Assembly (NCBI RefSeq): GCF_900094565.1
Contig: NZ_FMAF01000020.1
Coordinates: 1-64,000, forward strand
Direction: 5' to 3'
Length of the DNA stretch: 64,000 nucleotides
DNA from: Martinezella lusitana
GTDB taxonomy: Bacteria; Pseudomonadota; Alphaproteobacteria; Rhizobiales; Rhizobiaceae
A program made the translations under genes and the position numbers. This document shows, in pieces, positions 50,821 through 59,898 of this stretch (its first letter is position 1; each line of letters starts with the position of its first letter). The notes under the pieces are model-generated. The model did no database searches, had not been told where the DNA came from, and saw only the letters and a program-made list of their open reading frames with translations.

Positions 50821-50857
50821 CTCCCATACCAAATTACTATTATGGCACCGCGACAGA

Positions 50858-51040
50858 TTAATGTGCGGCCGAAGCGTTATTCATCTTCGTCGAGATGTTG
50901 TTGAAGGTCGTGCTGAGCGTATTGCCCAGGGTGGTTGCGCCGGCAATGATGGCGACCGAGATCAGAGCAGCGATCAGGCCGTATTCGATTGCGGTCGCAC
51001 CGGATTCATCCTTCAGGAAGCGCGAAAAAAGCTTGGACAT
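50858..51040 (-). CDS. pilA: Flp/Fap-type major pilin
   Basis: 60 residues. The type IVb Flp signature is complete: a short basic leader (MSKLFSRFLKDESG), a cleavage site after Gly14, then ATAIEYGLIAALISVAIIAG with Glu5 and Tyr6 of the mature protein. The mature pilin is about 46 residues. A GGAG ribosome site lies seven bases before the ATG. It would be processed by CpaA and assembled into an adhesive bundle-forming pilus. Confidence 0.96.
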   Translation of the reverse strand: MSKLFSRFLKDESGATAIEYGLIAALISVAIIAGATTLGNTLSTTFNNISTKMNNASAAH

Positions 51041-51446
51041 TGATTTACTCCACTCACTTTGTTGACAGCACGTCCGCCAACTGTTTGCCGTTGATCGGAT
51101 GCGTTGAACCCTAGTCGCGCGCCGTTTCCATCGCTTTAAGGAAGTGGGTTAACGCAGTGTAAATTCTAAAGCGAAAATAGAATAGTTAACTCCAATTCAT
51201 GTCTTTCCAAGCATTTTTAAAGAAAACTTTTAGCTTAAAAGAAATTATTAGGTACATGTATATTAGAATAATATGCGACTTGCCTCGTAATGACACGTAT
51301 TTGTCGTGAAAAACGAAGAACGGAAGTCAGATGAGGGACACCAGCGTCATAATCACGCTATCGAGCGACGCCTTAATCGTTCATTCACCATTCTTTCTCA
51401 TTCTGTGCGGTAAACATTTTCGACATCAACTCCAAGAGGCAAAGCC
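51041..51446. promoter_or_regulatory. 406-base divergent regulatory region of the pilin gene
   Basis: AT-rich between about 51140 and 51290, with no reading frame seen. On the minus strand TTTA, seven bases, TTAAC (51149-51163) resembles the CtrA recognition pattern TTAA-N7-TTAAC with one mismatch in the first half. It lies about 110 bases upstream of the pilin start. CtrA controls pilin genes in Caulobacter; its role here is inference. The plus-strand promoter for the gene at 51447 should also lie here. Confidence 0.45.
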
Positions 51447-51869
51447 ATGCCAATCGGCGGCAAAACCGCATTCCTTGCCGGCGTAGTCGCCCTGGCCAGC
51501 ATGACACCACAGCTTTCCCAGGCTGCGGGAGAAAGCATGCTGCGCGTCTACATGGATCACGCGCGCGTATTGAAGCTTGACCGTCCCGTCGCGAAAGTCA
51601 TCGTCGGAAATTCCCAGGTCGCCGATGCGACTGTCGCGGATCCGAAGACCATCGTGCTGACCGGCCGCAATTTTGGCACCACGAATATCATCCTGCTCGA
51701 TGCTGACGACAATGCGATCGTGGACGAACAGATCCTGGTCTCGATCGATGAAGGCAATACAGTGCGCGTCTTTCGCCAGACGGATCGCGCCGTACTGTCG
51801 TGCACACCCAATTGCGAACAGCACGCCCAGCAGAGCAATACCGCGACAGCCGCGCCAACTGGCCAGTAA
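51447..51869 (+). CDS. Stand-alone pilus-formation N-terminal-domain protein (CpaC N-domain-like)
   Basis: 140 residues with a signal peptide (FLAGVVALASMTPQLSQAA). The mature part matches the first domain of the secretin CpaC: LRVYMDHARVLKLDRPVAKVIVGNSQVADATVADPKTIVLTGRNFGTTNIILLD parallels the secretin's LVVDLPADAHDILVSDPKMADAV region. There is no secretin barrel. A short tail has two cysteines (SCTPNC) that could form a disulphide. It lies divergent from pilA, upstream of the TadE/F genes. It may bind the secretin or cap its N-ring in the periplasm (inference). Confidence 0.88.
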   Translation: MPIGGKTAFLAGVVALASMTPQLSQAAGESMLRVYMDHARVLKLDRPVAKVIVGNSQVADATVADPKTIVLTGRNFGTTNIILLDADDNAIVDEQILVSIDEGNTVRVFRQTDRAVLSCTPNCEQHAQQSNTATAAPTGQ

Positions 51870-52027
51870 GACGCTTTTGTTGATGCAAATATTCGAAAGA
51901 AATATTTAGGAATTACCCTCCAATCGATAATTCTGGTTTCCTTTAAATATGAAGGGAGAAGAGAAACGGATTATCAAGAAAGCATCTCTAGTTTCACCCG
52001 CAGGCAAATCGCCGCGGATACTCAACG

Positions 52028-52648
52028 ATGCCAGACGATGATCTTCTCGGAAACAAGAGCCCAGCACGGCGGCGTGCCCGAGGTCGTTTGCGCGAATTCG
52101 TGCGCTCTCGCGACGGAACCGCGGCGATCGAATTCGCTTTGCTTGCCATTCCCTATTTCCTGATCGTCTTCGCGATCCTGGAGACCTTCGTCGCCTTCAC
52201 CGCCGAGCAGGTCATTTCCAATGCCGTCGACACCCTGTCGCGCCAGATCAGAACCGGACAAATCACCGCAAGCAATACAACTCAGCAGCAATTTCGCCAG
52301 GCCTTCTGCAATGAGATCTCGGTGCTGATCACCTGCTCGTCATCGGAAGCGACGACGCCATCGAGCCTCTATCTCGATGTTGAAAACTACACCAGCTTCG
52401 CAGCCATGCCGACGACAGTTCCGCGCCAATCGTCGACGGATCCCTATTCCGATCTCAAGACCACCGGCTTTGCATTCGCACCTGGCGGCGCCAAATCCAT
52501 GAACATGGTGCGCGCCTATTATCGATGGCAGATCATGACGGACCTCATGCGGCCCTATCTCACCAACATACGACCGTCCGACGGCTCGATGCCGACGACC
52601 TACCTCATCGTCGCGACCGCTGCTTTCCAGAATGAGAACTATCCTTGA
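52028..52648 (+). CDS. TadE-like minor pilin (pseudopilin)
   Basis: 206 residues. After a basic leader (RRRARGRLREFVRSRDG) comes the pilin-like TAAIEFALLAIPYFLIVFAILETFVAF, the expected TadE pattern with cleavage after the Gly and Glu at position five. The rest is periplasmic, with one Cys pair (FCNE and ITCSS). CpaA should process it. The gene overlaps the next by four bases (TTGA), so they are translated together. Confidence 0.9.
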   Translation: MPDDDLLGNKSPARRRARGRLREFVRSRDGTAAIEFALLAIPYFLIVFAILETFVAFTAEQVISNAVDTLSRQIRTGQITASNTTQQQFRQAFCNEISVLITCSSSEATTPSSLYLDVENYTSFAAMPTTVPRQSSTDPYSDLKTTGFAFAPGGAKSMNMVRAYYRWQIMTDLMRPYLTNIRPSDGSMPTTYLIVATAAFQNENYP

Positions 52649-53235
52649 GCGGGCAAGCGAACATAATAGAGAAGGAAGGCACGTCCTTCGGCCTCCTGCG
52701 GCGCTTTGCACGCGACCGGCGCGGCGTCGGCGCGATCGAATTCGCCATTCTCTTTCCCGTGCTGCTGATGCTCTACCTCGGCGCTTTCGAGCTTACCGTC
52801 GGCCTCAGCTTCTCGAAGCGCGCCAGCCGCTCGGCCGGCTCGATCGCGGATATCGTCTCGCAGCAGTCGAGCGTCACGAAGTCGGTGCTTGCCACCATGC
52901 CGTCCGTGGCCAGTGCTATTTTCGCGCCCTATGTCACGACCGGCCTGACATTGAAGATTACCGGCATTGCGATCGACGCTACAGGAAATGCGACGGTGGC
53001 CTGGTCTTGGGCACAGGACGGGACGCGGCCCTATTCGGCCGGCACCGCGGTCACGATCCCCAGCAGCCTGAACCAGGCGAGCACGTTCCTCGTCCGTAGC
53101 GAGCTTGCCATCCCTTACCAGCTCATCAGTTTCGGCGCCAACTTCCTGCCGAGCGGCACCAACCAGATCACCATAAGCCGGCAGTATTACTATCGCCAGC
53201 GCGTCGGCACGTCGATCAGCTGCAGCGACTGCTGA
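52645..53235 (+). CDS. TadE/TadF-like minor pilin (pseudopilin)
   Basis: 196 residues from a TTG start that overlaps the TGA of the previous gene. The leader RRFARDRRG is followed by VGAIEFAILFPVLLMLYLGAFELTVGL, again the TadE/F-type prepilin helix. The C-terminus ends SISCSDC. In other Tad loci two such pseudopilins act together and initiate or regulate pilus assembly. No TadG gene is visible next to them. Confidence 0.9.
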   Translation: MSGQANIIEKEGTSFGLLRRFARDRRGVGAIEFAILFPVLLMLYLGAFELTVGLSFSKRASRSAGSIADIVSQQSSVTKSVLATMPSVASAIFAPYVTTGLTLKITGIAIDATGNATVAWSWAQDGTRPYSAGTAVTIPSSLNQASTFLVRSELAIPYQLISFGANFLPSGTNQITISRQYYYRQRVGTSISCSDC

Positions 53236-53369
53236 GCGCGATCATCAAGACCAAGCTCGGCATTCCCAACCGAAACGGAAAATTGCCAAGTCGGTGGCTC
53301 CGTTATATGGGTGACGTCCAATGCACCCGGCGGAACCGCTGGGCGGCGATGATCTTTATCGGGTGATCC

Positions 53370-54590
53370 ATGGCGCGCGCCTTTCTCTTCGTTCTGGACT
53401 CTTTTGGCGTCGGCGGCGGCCCGGATGCGGCAAGCTATGGCGACGAGGGCGCCGACACGCTCGGCCATATCGCCGAATTCTGTGCCGCCGGTGCCGCCGA
53501 CCGCGAAGGCCTGCGCCAGGGACCATTGGTATTGCCGACCATGTCCGCCTTCGGGCTGCTGGAGATCGCCAAAGCGGCGACAGGCAGCTATCCCGCCGGA
53601 ATGCCGCAGCCTGAGAAGCTTTATGGGGTCTACGGCTGCGCCAGCGAGGTTTCACGCGGCAAGGACACGCCATCAGGCCATTGGGAGATCGCCGGAACGC
53701 CTGTTATGTTCGATTGGGGTTACTTTCCGGCCGAGGGCGACGCCTTTCCGCCGGAGCTGGTGAAAGCCATCTGCGAGGCGGCCGATCTGCCCGGTATTCT
53801 CGGCAATTGCCATGCGTCCGGCACGGATATCATCGCCAGGCTCGGGGAAGAGCATATTCGCAGTGGCAAGCCGATCTGCTACACCTCGTCCGATTCCGTC
53901 TTCCAGATCGCCGCACATGAGCAGCATTTCGGGCTGGATCGGCTGATCGGCCTCTGCAAGATCGTGCGCACCCTGCTCGATCCCTATAATATCGGCCGCG
54001 TCATTGCCCGCCCCTTCGTCGGCGTGACGGCGGCAACATTCGAGCGGACCGGAAACCGCCGCGACTTCTCCGTGCTGCCGCCGGAACCGACCCTGCTCGA
54101 CCGCCTCGTCAAGGCCGAACGCACCGTGCATGCGGTGGGCAAGATCGGCGATATCTTCGCCCATCAGGGCGTTTCCAAAGTCATCAAGGCCAATGGCAAC
54201 ATGGCTTTGATGGATGCCACGTTGAAGGCCATGGACGAAGCTGCCGACGGCGATCTGGTTTTCACCAATTTCGTCGATTTCGACATGGTCTACGGCCATC
54301 GCCGCGATGTGCCGGGCTATGCTGCGGCGCTCGAGGCCTTCGACGCGCGGCTGCCGGAAGTGCTTAAGAAAATGAAGGCAGGCGATCTCGTCATACTGAC
54401 CGCCGATCACGGTTGCGACCCGACTTGGCGCGGCACGGATCACACGCGCGAGCGCGTACCGGTCATCGCCTATGGACCGGGCATCCGCTCGCGCTCCATC
54501 GGCATCCGCCAAACCTATGCCGACATCGGCGAGACGATCGCACAACATCTGGGCGTTGCGGCAGGACCGCATGGAAGGAGTTTCCTTTGA
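53370..54590 (+). CDS. deoB: Phosphopentomutase
   Basis: 406 residues. Interconverts (deoxy)ribose-1-phosphate and the 5-phosphate, linking nucleoside phosphorolysis to DeoC and the pentose phosphate pathway. The alkaline-phosphatase-like metal sites are visible: FVLDSFGVGGGPDA at the start and TADHGCDPTWRGTDHTRE near the end, with a CYTSSDSVFQIAAHE segment between. Its stop overlaps the start of add (TTGA). Confidence 0.96.
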   Translation: MARAFLFVLDSFGVGGGPDAASYGDEGADTLGHIAEFCAAGAADREGLRQGPLVLPTMSAFGLLEIAKAATGSYPAGMPQPEKLYGVYGCASEVSRGKDTPSGHWEIAGTPVMFDWGYFPAEGDAFPPELVKAICEAADLPGILGNCHASGTDIIARLGEEHIRSGKPICYTSSDSVFQIAAHEQHFGLDRLIGLCKIVRTLLDPYNIGRVIARPFVGVTAATFERTGNRRDFSVLPPEPTLLDRLVKAERTVHAVGKIGDIFAHQGVSKVIKANGNMALMDATLKAMDEAADGDLVFTNFVDFDMVYGHRRDVPGYAAALEAFDARLPEVLKKMKAGDLVILTADHGCDPTWRGTDHTRERVPVIAYGPGIRSRSIGIRQTYADIGETIAQHLGVAAGPHGRSFL

Positions 54591-55555
54591 CATCGCATTT
54601 GAAGAAGGTGGAGCTGCATTGCCATCTGGAAGGCGCGGCTCCGCCAGCGCTGACGCTCGCGCAGGCACGGAAATACGGCGTCGACACCAGCGCTTTCCTC
54701 AAGGATGGCATCTATCTCTGGAAGGATTTCGCCGAATTCCTCGTCTGCTACGACAAGGTTTCCGAGGTCTATCGCACGGAGGAAGATTATGCGCTGCTGA
54801 CGGAAACCTATCTGGAAGAGCTTGCCGGCATCGGCACCATCTATAGCGAGCTCATCGTCTCGCCCGATCATGGGGACCGCATCGGCCTCGGCGCCGACGC
54901 CTATATGGCCGGGGTTTCTGCTGGTATTCGGGCCGCCAAGGCAAAGACCGGCATCGAGGCCCGGCTGATCGTGACAGGCGAACGCCACTTCGGCCCGGAC
55001 CGGGTGGTGAAGGCGGCCGAATATGCGGCCAGGAGCGACAATCCGCTGATATCAGGTTTCAACATGGCGGGCGAAGAACGTATGGGCCGCGTCGCCGATT
55101 ACGCCCGCGCCTTCGACATCGCCCGCGAGGCCGGTCTTGGCATCACCATCCATGCCGGCGAAGTCTGCGGCGCCTTCAGCGTTGCCGATGCCGTCGAGCT
55201 GGTCCGCCCCGATCGGATCGGCCATGGCGTGCGCGCCGTCGAGGATGCAGACCTCGTCAAGCGCCTCGCCGATCTCGGCACGGTGCTGGAGGTCTGCCCG
55301 GGCTCCAACGTCGCACTCAATGTCTTCCCGGATTTCCCATCGCATCCACTGCGCAAGCTGCGCGAGGCCGGCGTGCGGGTGACGATCAACTCCGACGATC
55401 CGCCCTTCTTCCATACGTCGCTCAAGCGTGAATATGAACTCGCTTCAACCGCTTTCGGCTTCAGCGACGACGAGATCGACGCCATGACACGCACGGCAAT
55501 CGAAGCTGCCTTCGTGGACGAGGCGACCCGGGCGGCGTTGCTGGCGAGGCTGTAA
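54587..55555 (+). CDS. add: Adenosine deaminase
   Basis: 322 residues from a TTG that overlaps the deoB stop and has GGAAGGAG six bases upstream. Converts (deoxy)adenosine to (deoxy)inosine in the cytoplasm. The zinc-binding HCHLEG, the catalytic HAGE (TIHAGEVCGA), the His of RIGHGVRA and SDDPPFF are all in place. It fits between the importer and the purine nucleoside phosphorylase in the salvage route. Confidence 0.95.
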   Translation: MTSHLKKVELHCHLEGAAPPALTLAQARKYGVDTSAFLKDGIYLWKDFAEFLVCYDKVSEVYRTEEDYALLTETYLEELAGIGTIYSELIVSPDHGDRIGLGADAYMAGVSAGIRAAKAKTGIEARLIVTGERHFGPDRVVKAAEYAARSDNPLISGFNMAGEERMGRVADYARAFDIAREAGLGITIHAGEVCGAFSVADAVELVRPDRIGHGVRAVEDADLVKRLADLGTVLEVCPGSNVALNVFPDFPSHPLRKLREAGVRVTINSDDPPFFHTSLKREYELASTAFGFSDDEIDAMTRTAIEAAFVDEATRAALLARL

Positions 55556-55677
55556 AGGCTGGATTCCAGGCCGCAGACTGGGGATGAAATTTCCCAAAGC
55601 GGCCTATTTTCTTGCACCAGAGACGATTTCCGTGAAAGAAACATCTCATATCGCGGAATTACTGGAAGGCTGAAACC

Positions 55678-56307
55678 ATGGACGGCGTCACTGTCATCGA
55701 TCACCCGCTTGTGCAACACAAGCTCACAATCATGCGCAAGAAGGAGACGTCGACAGGGAGCTTCCGCCGACTGCTGCGCGAGATCTCGACGCTGCTTTGT
55801 TACGAAGTGACGCGCGACCTGGAATTGACCATCGAGACGATCGAAACGCCGCTTCAGCCGATGGACGCGCCGATCCTCGAAGGCAAGAAGCTGGTCTTCG
55901 CTTCGATCCTGCGCGCCGGCAACGGCCTGCTGGAAGGCATGCTCGACCTCGTGCCCTCGGCCCGTGTCTCGCATATCGGCGTCTACCGCGATCACGAGAC
56001 GCTGCAGCCCGTCGAATATTACTTCAAGGCACCGGAGGATATCGCCGAGCGCCTGATCATCGTCGTCGACCCGATGCTGGCGACCGGCAATTCCTCGATT
56101 GCGGCGATCGACAAGCTGAAGGAACGTGGTGCCCACAATATCCGCTTCCTCTGCCTGCTGGCCGCTCCCGAAGGCATTGCCAATTTCCGCAACGCGCATC
56201 CGGACGTGCCGGTCTTCACCGCCGCGATCGACAGCCATCTGAACGAGAAGGGCTATATCGTGCCCGGCCTCGGCGATGCCGGCGACCGTATGTACGGCAC
56301 GAAGTAG
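55678..56307 (+). CDS. upp: Uracil phosphoribosyltransferase
   Basis: 209 residues. Converts uracil and PRPP to UMP. The PRPP loop VDPMLATGNS and the C-terminal uracil-binding YIVPGLGDAGDRMYGTK are complete. It follows add after 122 bases in the same direction and ends at a strong terminator. Uracil from phosphorolysis would be captured here. Confidence 0.97.
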   Translation: MDGVTVIDHPLVQHKLTIMRKKETSTGSFRRLLREISTLLCYEVTRDLELTIETIETPLQPMDAPILEGKKLVFASILRAGNGLLEGMLDLVPSARVSHIGVYRDHETLQPVEYYFKAPEDIAERLIIVVDPMLATGNSSIAAIDKLKERGAHNIRFLCLLAAPEGIANFRNAHPDVPVFTAAIDSHLNEKGYIVPGLGDAGDRMYGTK

Positions 56308-56332
56308 ATTTCGCCGTTACATTTGCTGTTTT

Positions 56333-56362
56333 GCCCGGCGGTGTCCAACTGCCGGGCTTTTT
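56333..56362 (+). terminator. Rho-independent terminator after upp
   Basis: GCCCGGC (56333-56339) and GCCGGGC (56351-56357) form a 7-bp GC stem with an 11-base loop, followed at once by TTTTT. It lies 26 bases beyond the upp stop and closes the deoB-add-upp unit. Confidence 0.88.
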
Positions 56363-56433
56363 ACTGATTGCTTTAGCGGCCCTTCAGTAAAATTGACTTA
56401 CATATGGCGATGCCCGCAGGAGGGGCCTCGCTG

Positions 56434-56955
56434 ATGCTTGTTCGCGTTCTTGTCTTTGCCGGCATCATCGCCGTTGCGGCCACCCAGGTGCCACCGCTCT
56501 TGACCGGGATCGCAAACAGAGAAAAGCCCGCGCCGGTGGAAACCGTTTCCGTTCCGCCGCAGAAGGCCGAACCGCCCAGCCTCTATGGCACCGTATTGCT
56601 GCACGCCGATGCGAGCGGCCACTATCAGGGCGATTTCAACCTTAACGGCCGACCGGTGCATGGGATGATCGATACCGGTGCAACCTATGTCGCGATCAAC
56701 GAAAGCACAGCACGCAGCATCGGCTTCAGCAGCGTCGATCTGGACTATCGTTATCCGATGCAAACCGCAAACGGCACTTCCAAGGTAGCTCTCGTCAAGC
56801 TCGGGCGCCTGGAGATCGGCGGGATCAGGGTCCGCGATATCGACGCCATCGTGGCGAAGGACAGCGCGTTATCCACGACACTGATCGGTATGAGCTTCCT
56901 GAAAAGGCTGAATTCCTATGGTGTCCAGAACAGCACATTGCGCCTGACGCAATAG
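56434..56955 (+). CDS. Retropepsin-like aspartic protease (clan AA)
   Basis: 173 residues from the ATG at 56434 (AGGAGG ten bases upstream); an in-frame ATG at 56404 would add ten residues. An N-terminal membrane anchor or signal (VRVLVFAGIIAVAAT) precedes a single-domain protease with the catalytic MIDTGATYVAINES. A second hydrophobic GG-type strand (LIGMSFLKRL) is typical of the TIGR02281-like group. Such proteins are common in alphaproteobacteria but their substrates are mostly unknown. It sits between the two nucleoside operons with no obvious link to them. Confidence 0.85.
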   Translation: MLVRVLVFAGIIAVAATQVPPLLTGIANREKPAPVETVSVPPQKAEPPSLYGTVLLHADASGHYQGDFNLNGRPVHGMIDTGATYVAINESTARSIGFSSVDLDYRYPMQTANGTSKVALVKLGRLEIGGIRVRDIDAIVAKDSALSTTLIGMSFLKRLNSYGVQNSTLRLTQ

Positions 56956-57009
56956 GGCGGCCAAGCGTTTCGCAGAATCGCTCAACCGCTCCACTCTATT
57001 GTTTTGACG

Positions 57010-58317
57010 TCATATCCTGGTGACGATAACGGGCGGCAAGACAGGCGCAGTCTCAACGATGCGATAGCTGGCAGCCAGATCGGCCGTGGCCTTTTCCGCA
57101 GTTACCTCATCGACGGCGTGAACGGTTGCGATGCGGTCGCCTTTGCTGACCCTCGTGCCGAGCGGCAGGATATCGCTGAAGCCAACGCGATGATCGATCT
57201 TGTCCTGCGGATGACGTCGTCCGCCGCCCAGATCGATCACGCTCATGCCGATCGCGCGGGCATCGCAGGCGCCGAGCCATCCATCGGAGGAGGCAAGAAC
57301 GGGCTTTTGCACCGGCGCGGCTGTCAGATACCGATCGGGATTCTCGAGCAGATCGACCGGACCGCCGAGACCATGCACCATGCGGCCGAACACGTCAGCC
57401 GCCCTCCCGGAAGCAATGGCGTCTCGCGCCCTGCCCTCCGCCTCGGTGCTGTCCGCAGCAATGCCGGACTGAACCAACATCTCCACAGCGAAGGCCAGCA
57501 CGATCGTTTCAAGCCGCGTGCCCGCCTTGTTGCCCTTCAGGAAATCCAGGCAGTTGCGAAGCTCCACCACATTGCCGGCGGCATCGGCCAGTGGCTCATT
57601 CATATCGGTGATCAGGGCGGAGGTTTTCACGCCGGCGCCGTTGGCGACATCCACCAGCGAGCGCGCCAGTGTCTCCGCCTCCTCCTGCGACGTCATGAAG
57701 GCGCCATTGCCGATCTTGACGTCAAGCACCAAGGTTTCCAGCCCCGCCGCCAGTTTCTTCGACAGGATCGAAGCGGTGATCAAGGGTACGGAGTCGACGG
57801 TTGCGGTGACATCACGCACCGCATAGAGCTTGCCGTCGGCGGGTGCCAAAGCGCCGGTCTGGCCGATGATGGCGCAGCCCACCTCGTCCACCACCTTGCG
57901 GAAGCGCGCCGCATCCGGGGTGATCCCGTAGCCGGGAATGGATTCCAGCTTGTCGAGCGTGCCGCCGGTGTGGCCGAGGCCGCGACCGGAGATCATGGGC
58001 ACGGCGAGGCCGCATGCGGCGGCAATGGGGGCCAGCATCAGCGAGACGTTGTCGCCGACGCCGCCAGTCGAATGCTTGTCGGCGATCGGCCTGCCGATGA
58101 CGGACCAGGAGAGCGTATCACCGGAGCGGGCCATGGCGAGCGTCAAGGCCACGGTCTCATCGCGCGTCATTCCGCGAAACCACACGGCCATGGCAAAAGC
58201 GCCGATCTGGCTTTCCGCCAGTTCGCCACGCGCCAATGCACCGATGAAATCGTCGATATCGGCAGCCGACAGGGCGGCGCCGTTACGCTTCAGCCGGATG
58301 ATTTCCTGCGGGATCAT
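57010..58317 (-). CDS. deoA: Thymidine phosphorylase
   Basis: 435 residues, full length. Splits thymidine or deoxyuridine with phosphate into base and deoxyribose-1-phosphate. The signature SGRGLGHTGGTLDKLESIPG and the KHSTGGVGD phosphate loop are intact. It is the last gene of the minus-strand operon, four bases after deoC. Its 3' end is convergent with the protease gene. Confidence 0.96.
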   Translation of the reverse strand: MIPQEIIRLKRNGAALSAADIDDFIGALARGELAESQIGAFAMAVWFRGMTRDETVALTLAMARSGDTLSWSVIGRPIADKHSTGGVGDNVSLMLAPIAAACGLAVPMISGRGLGHTGGTLDKLESIPGYGITPDAARFRKVVDEVGCAIIGQTGALAPADGKLYAVRDVTATVDSVPLITASILSKKLAAGLETLVLDVKIGNGAFMTSQEEAETLARSLVDVANGAGVKTSALITDMNEPLADAAGNVVELRNCLDFLKGNKAGTRLETIVLAFAVEMLVQSGIAADSTEAEGRARDAIASGRAADVFGRMVHGLGGPVDLLENPDRYLTAAPVQKPVLASSDGWLGACDARAIGMSVIDLGGGRRHPQDKIDHRVGFSDILPLGTRVSKGDRIATVHAVDEVTAEKATADLAASYRIVETAPVLPPVIVTRI

Positions 58318-58321
58318 GAGT

Positions 58322-59095
58322 TCAATAGCCTGAGGAGGCCGTCTTCGACTCTCCGCCGGCCAATACGTTCAGGATATCGTCAAGCAGGCTCGACGCACCG
58401 AAACGGAAGGTCGATGGCATGGCCCAGTCGGGCGCCATGATGGTCTCGGCAAGGCTCAGGTAAAGCGCCGCGTCGGCGACGGAGCCGATGCCGCCGGCCG
58501 GCTTGAAGCCGACCTTGCGGCCGCTGGCGCGGATCGCCCGCAGCATGATGTCAGCCGCTTCGAGCGTCGCATTAACGGCAACCTTGCCGGTTGAGGTCTT
58601 GATGAAATCCGAGCCGGCGTCGATGGCGAGTTCGGAGGCGCGCCTGATCAGCGCGGCGTCCTTCAATTCGCCGGTTTCGAGAATGGTCTTCAAGATGACT
58701 GGCCCCTTGCACTCGGCCTTGACGGCAGCCACCATGTCGGTGACGGCCTGTTCATTGCCGGCCAGAAATGCGTGATAGGGAATGACCAGATCGATCTCGT
58801 CGGCGCCGTCGGCAATGGCTTCGCGGGCCTCGGCTGATACGTCGGCCACCTCCATGTCGCCGGCCGGGAAGTTCACGACAGTCGCGATCTTCACGACATG
58901 GTCGGTTCCGAGAATGCTGCGGGCCTGGGCGACGAAGCGCGGCCAGATGCAGATCGCGGCGGTATTGCCATAGGGGGATTGTGCGCGGGCACAGAGCGTC
59001 TCGATCTGGGCGGGCGTGCAATCATCCTTGAGATTGGTGAGATCGAGAAGGGAAAGCGCAACGGCCGCCGTTTCTCTGAGGGAATGGCTCGTCAT
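58322..59095 (-). CDS. deoC: Deoxyribose-phosphate aldolase
   Basis: 257 residues. Cleaves deoxyribose-5-phosphate to glyceraldehyde-3-phosphate and acetaldehyde. The Schiff-base lysine lies in DFIKTSTGK, and the second conserved lysine in GFKPAGGI. Start and stop overlap or abut neighbours: ATGA overlap with the phosphorylase gene upstream, four bases before deoA downstream. Confidence 0.96.
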   Translation of the reverse strand: MTSHSLRETAAVALSLLDLTNLKDDCTPAQIETLCARAQSPYGNTAAICIWPRFVAQARSILGTDHVVKIATVVNFPAGDMEVADVSAEAREAIADGADEIDLVIPYHAFLAGNEQAVTDMVAAVKAECKGPVILKTILETGELKDAALIRRASELAIDAGSDFIKTSTGKVAVNATLEAADIMLRAIRASGRKVGFKPAGGIGSVADAALYLSLAETIMAPDWAMPSTFRFGASSLLDDILNVLAGGESKTASSGY

Positions 59096-59898
59096 TGGGG
59101 ATCTCCTCCGTCGGCAATCATTTCTTTCAAGATGGCGGCGAGACGGGCGCCGCCGACCGGAGCCATGTCCTTGGTCTCGTCATGCGAGAGTTCGCCGCCG
59201 GTCATGCCAGCACCATAGTTAGTGATGACTGAGGCAGCGGCAACCCTCAGGCCGAAAAGACGTGCCAGAATGACTTCCGGCACGGTCGACATGCCCACGG
59301 CATCGGCACCGAGGATGCGCGCCATGCGGATCTCCGCCGGCGTTTCGAAACTCGGTCCGGAAAACCACATATAGACGCCGTGCGACAGCTTGATCTCGGC
59401 CTTTTCCGCCGCCTTGCGCATGCGCATGATCAGGTCGGTATCATAGGCGCTGGTCATGCCGACGAAGCGCTTGTCGCTTTCTTCGCCGATCAGCGGGTTC
59501 ATGCCGGAATAGTTGATGTGATCGGTGATCTGCATCACCGATCCGGGCGCCATCTCCTCCCGCAACGATCCGGCCGAGTTGGTGAGAATCAGCGTCTCGA
59601 CGCCGAGCGCCTTCAGCGTCTCGATCGGCACGCGCATGGCATTGGCGTCGCCCTTTTCGTAGTAGTGCACGCGGCCGGACAGCATGATAACAGGCACGTC
59701 GCCGAGCTGGCCCGCGACCAAAGTACCGGCATGACCGGAAACGGCGCTGACGGGGAAACCGGGCAGATCGGCATAGGGAATGCGCACGGCATCGCCAACC
59801 TCATCGACGAGAGAGCCGAGGCCGGAGCCCAAAACGACGCCGTAGCGCGGCTTCAGATCGCCGAGCTTTTCGGTGAGGATTTCGACGGCGGCGCTCAT
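59092..59898 (-). CDS. punA: Purine nucleoside phosphorylase, trimeric type
   Basis: 268 residues. Splits (deoxy)inosine and (deoxy)guanosine with phosphate. The phosphate-binding GSGLG, HxG segment SGHAGTL, the GPSFETPAEIRM motif and the base-binding VITNYGAG identify the trimeric (class II) family rather than the hexameric DeoD type. It overlaps both cdd and deoC by four bases (ATGA), so the block is translationally coupled. Confidence 0.94.
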   Translation of the reverse strand: MSAAVEILTEKLGDLKPRYGVVLGSGLGSLVDEVGDAVRIPYADLPGFPVSAVSGHAGTLVAGQLGDVPVIMLSGRVHYYEKGDANAMRVPIETLKALGVETLILTNSAGSLREEMAPGSVMQITDHINYSGMNPLIGEESDKRFVGMTSAYDTDLIMRMRKAAEKAEIKLSHGVYMWFSGPSFETPAEIRMARILGADAVGMSTVPEVILARLFGLRVAAASVITNYGAGMTGGELSHDETKDMAPVGGARLAAILKEMIADGGDPQ

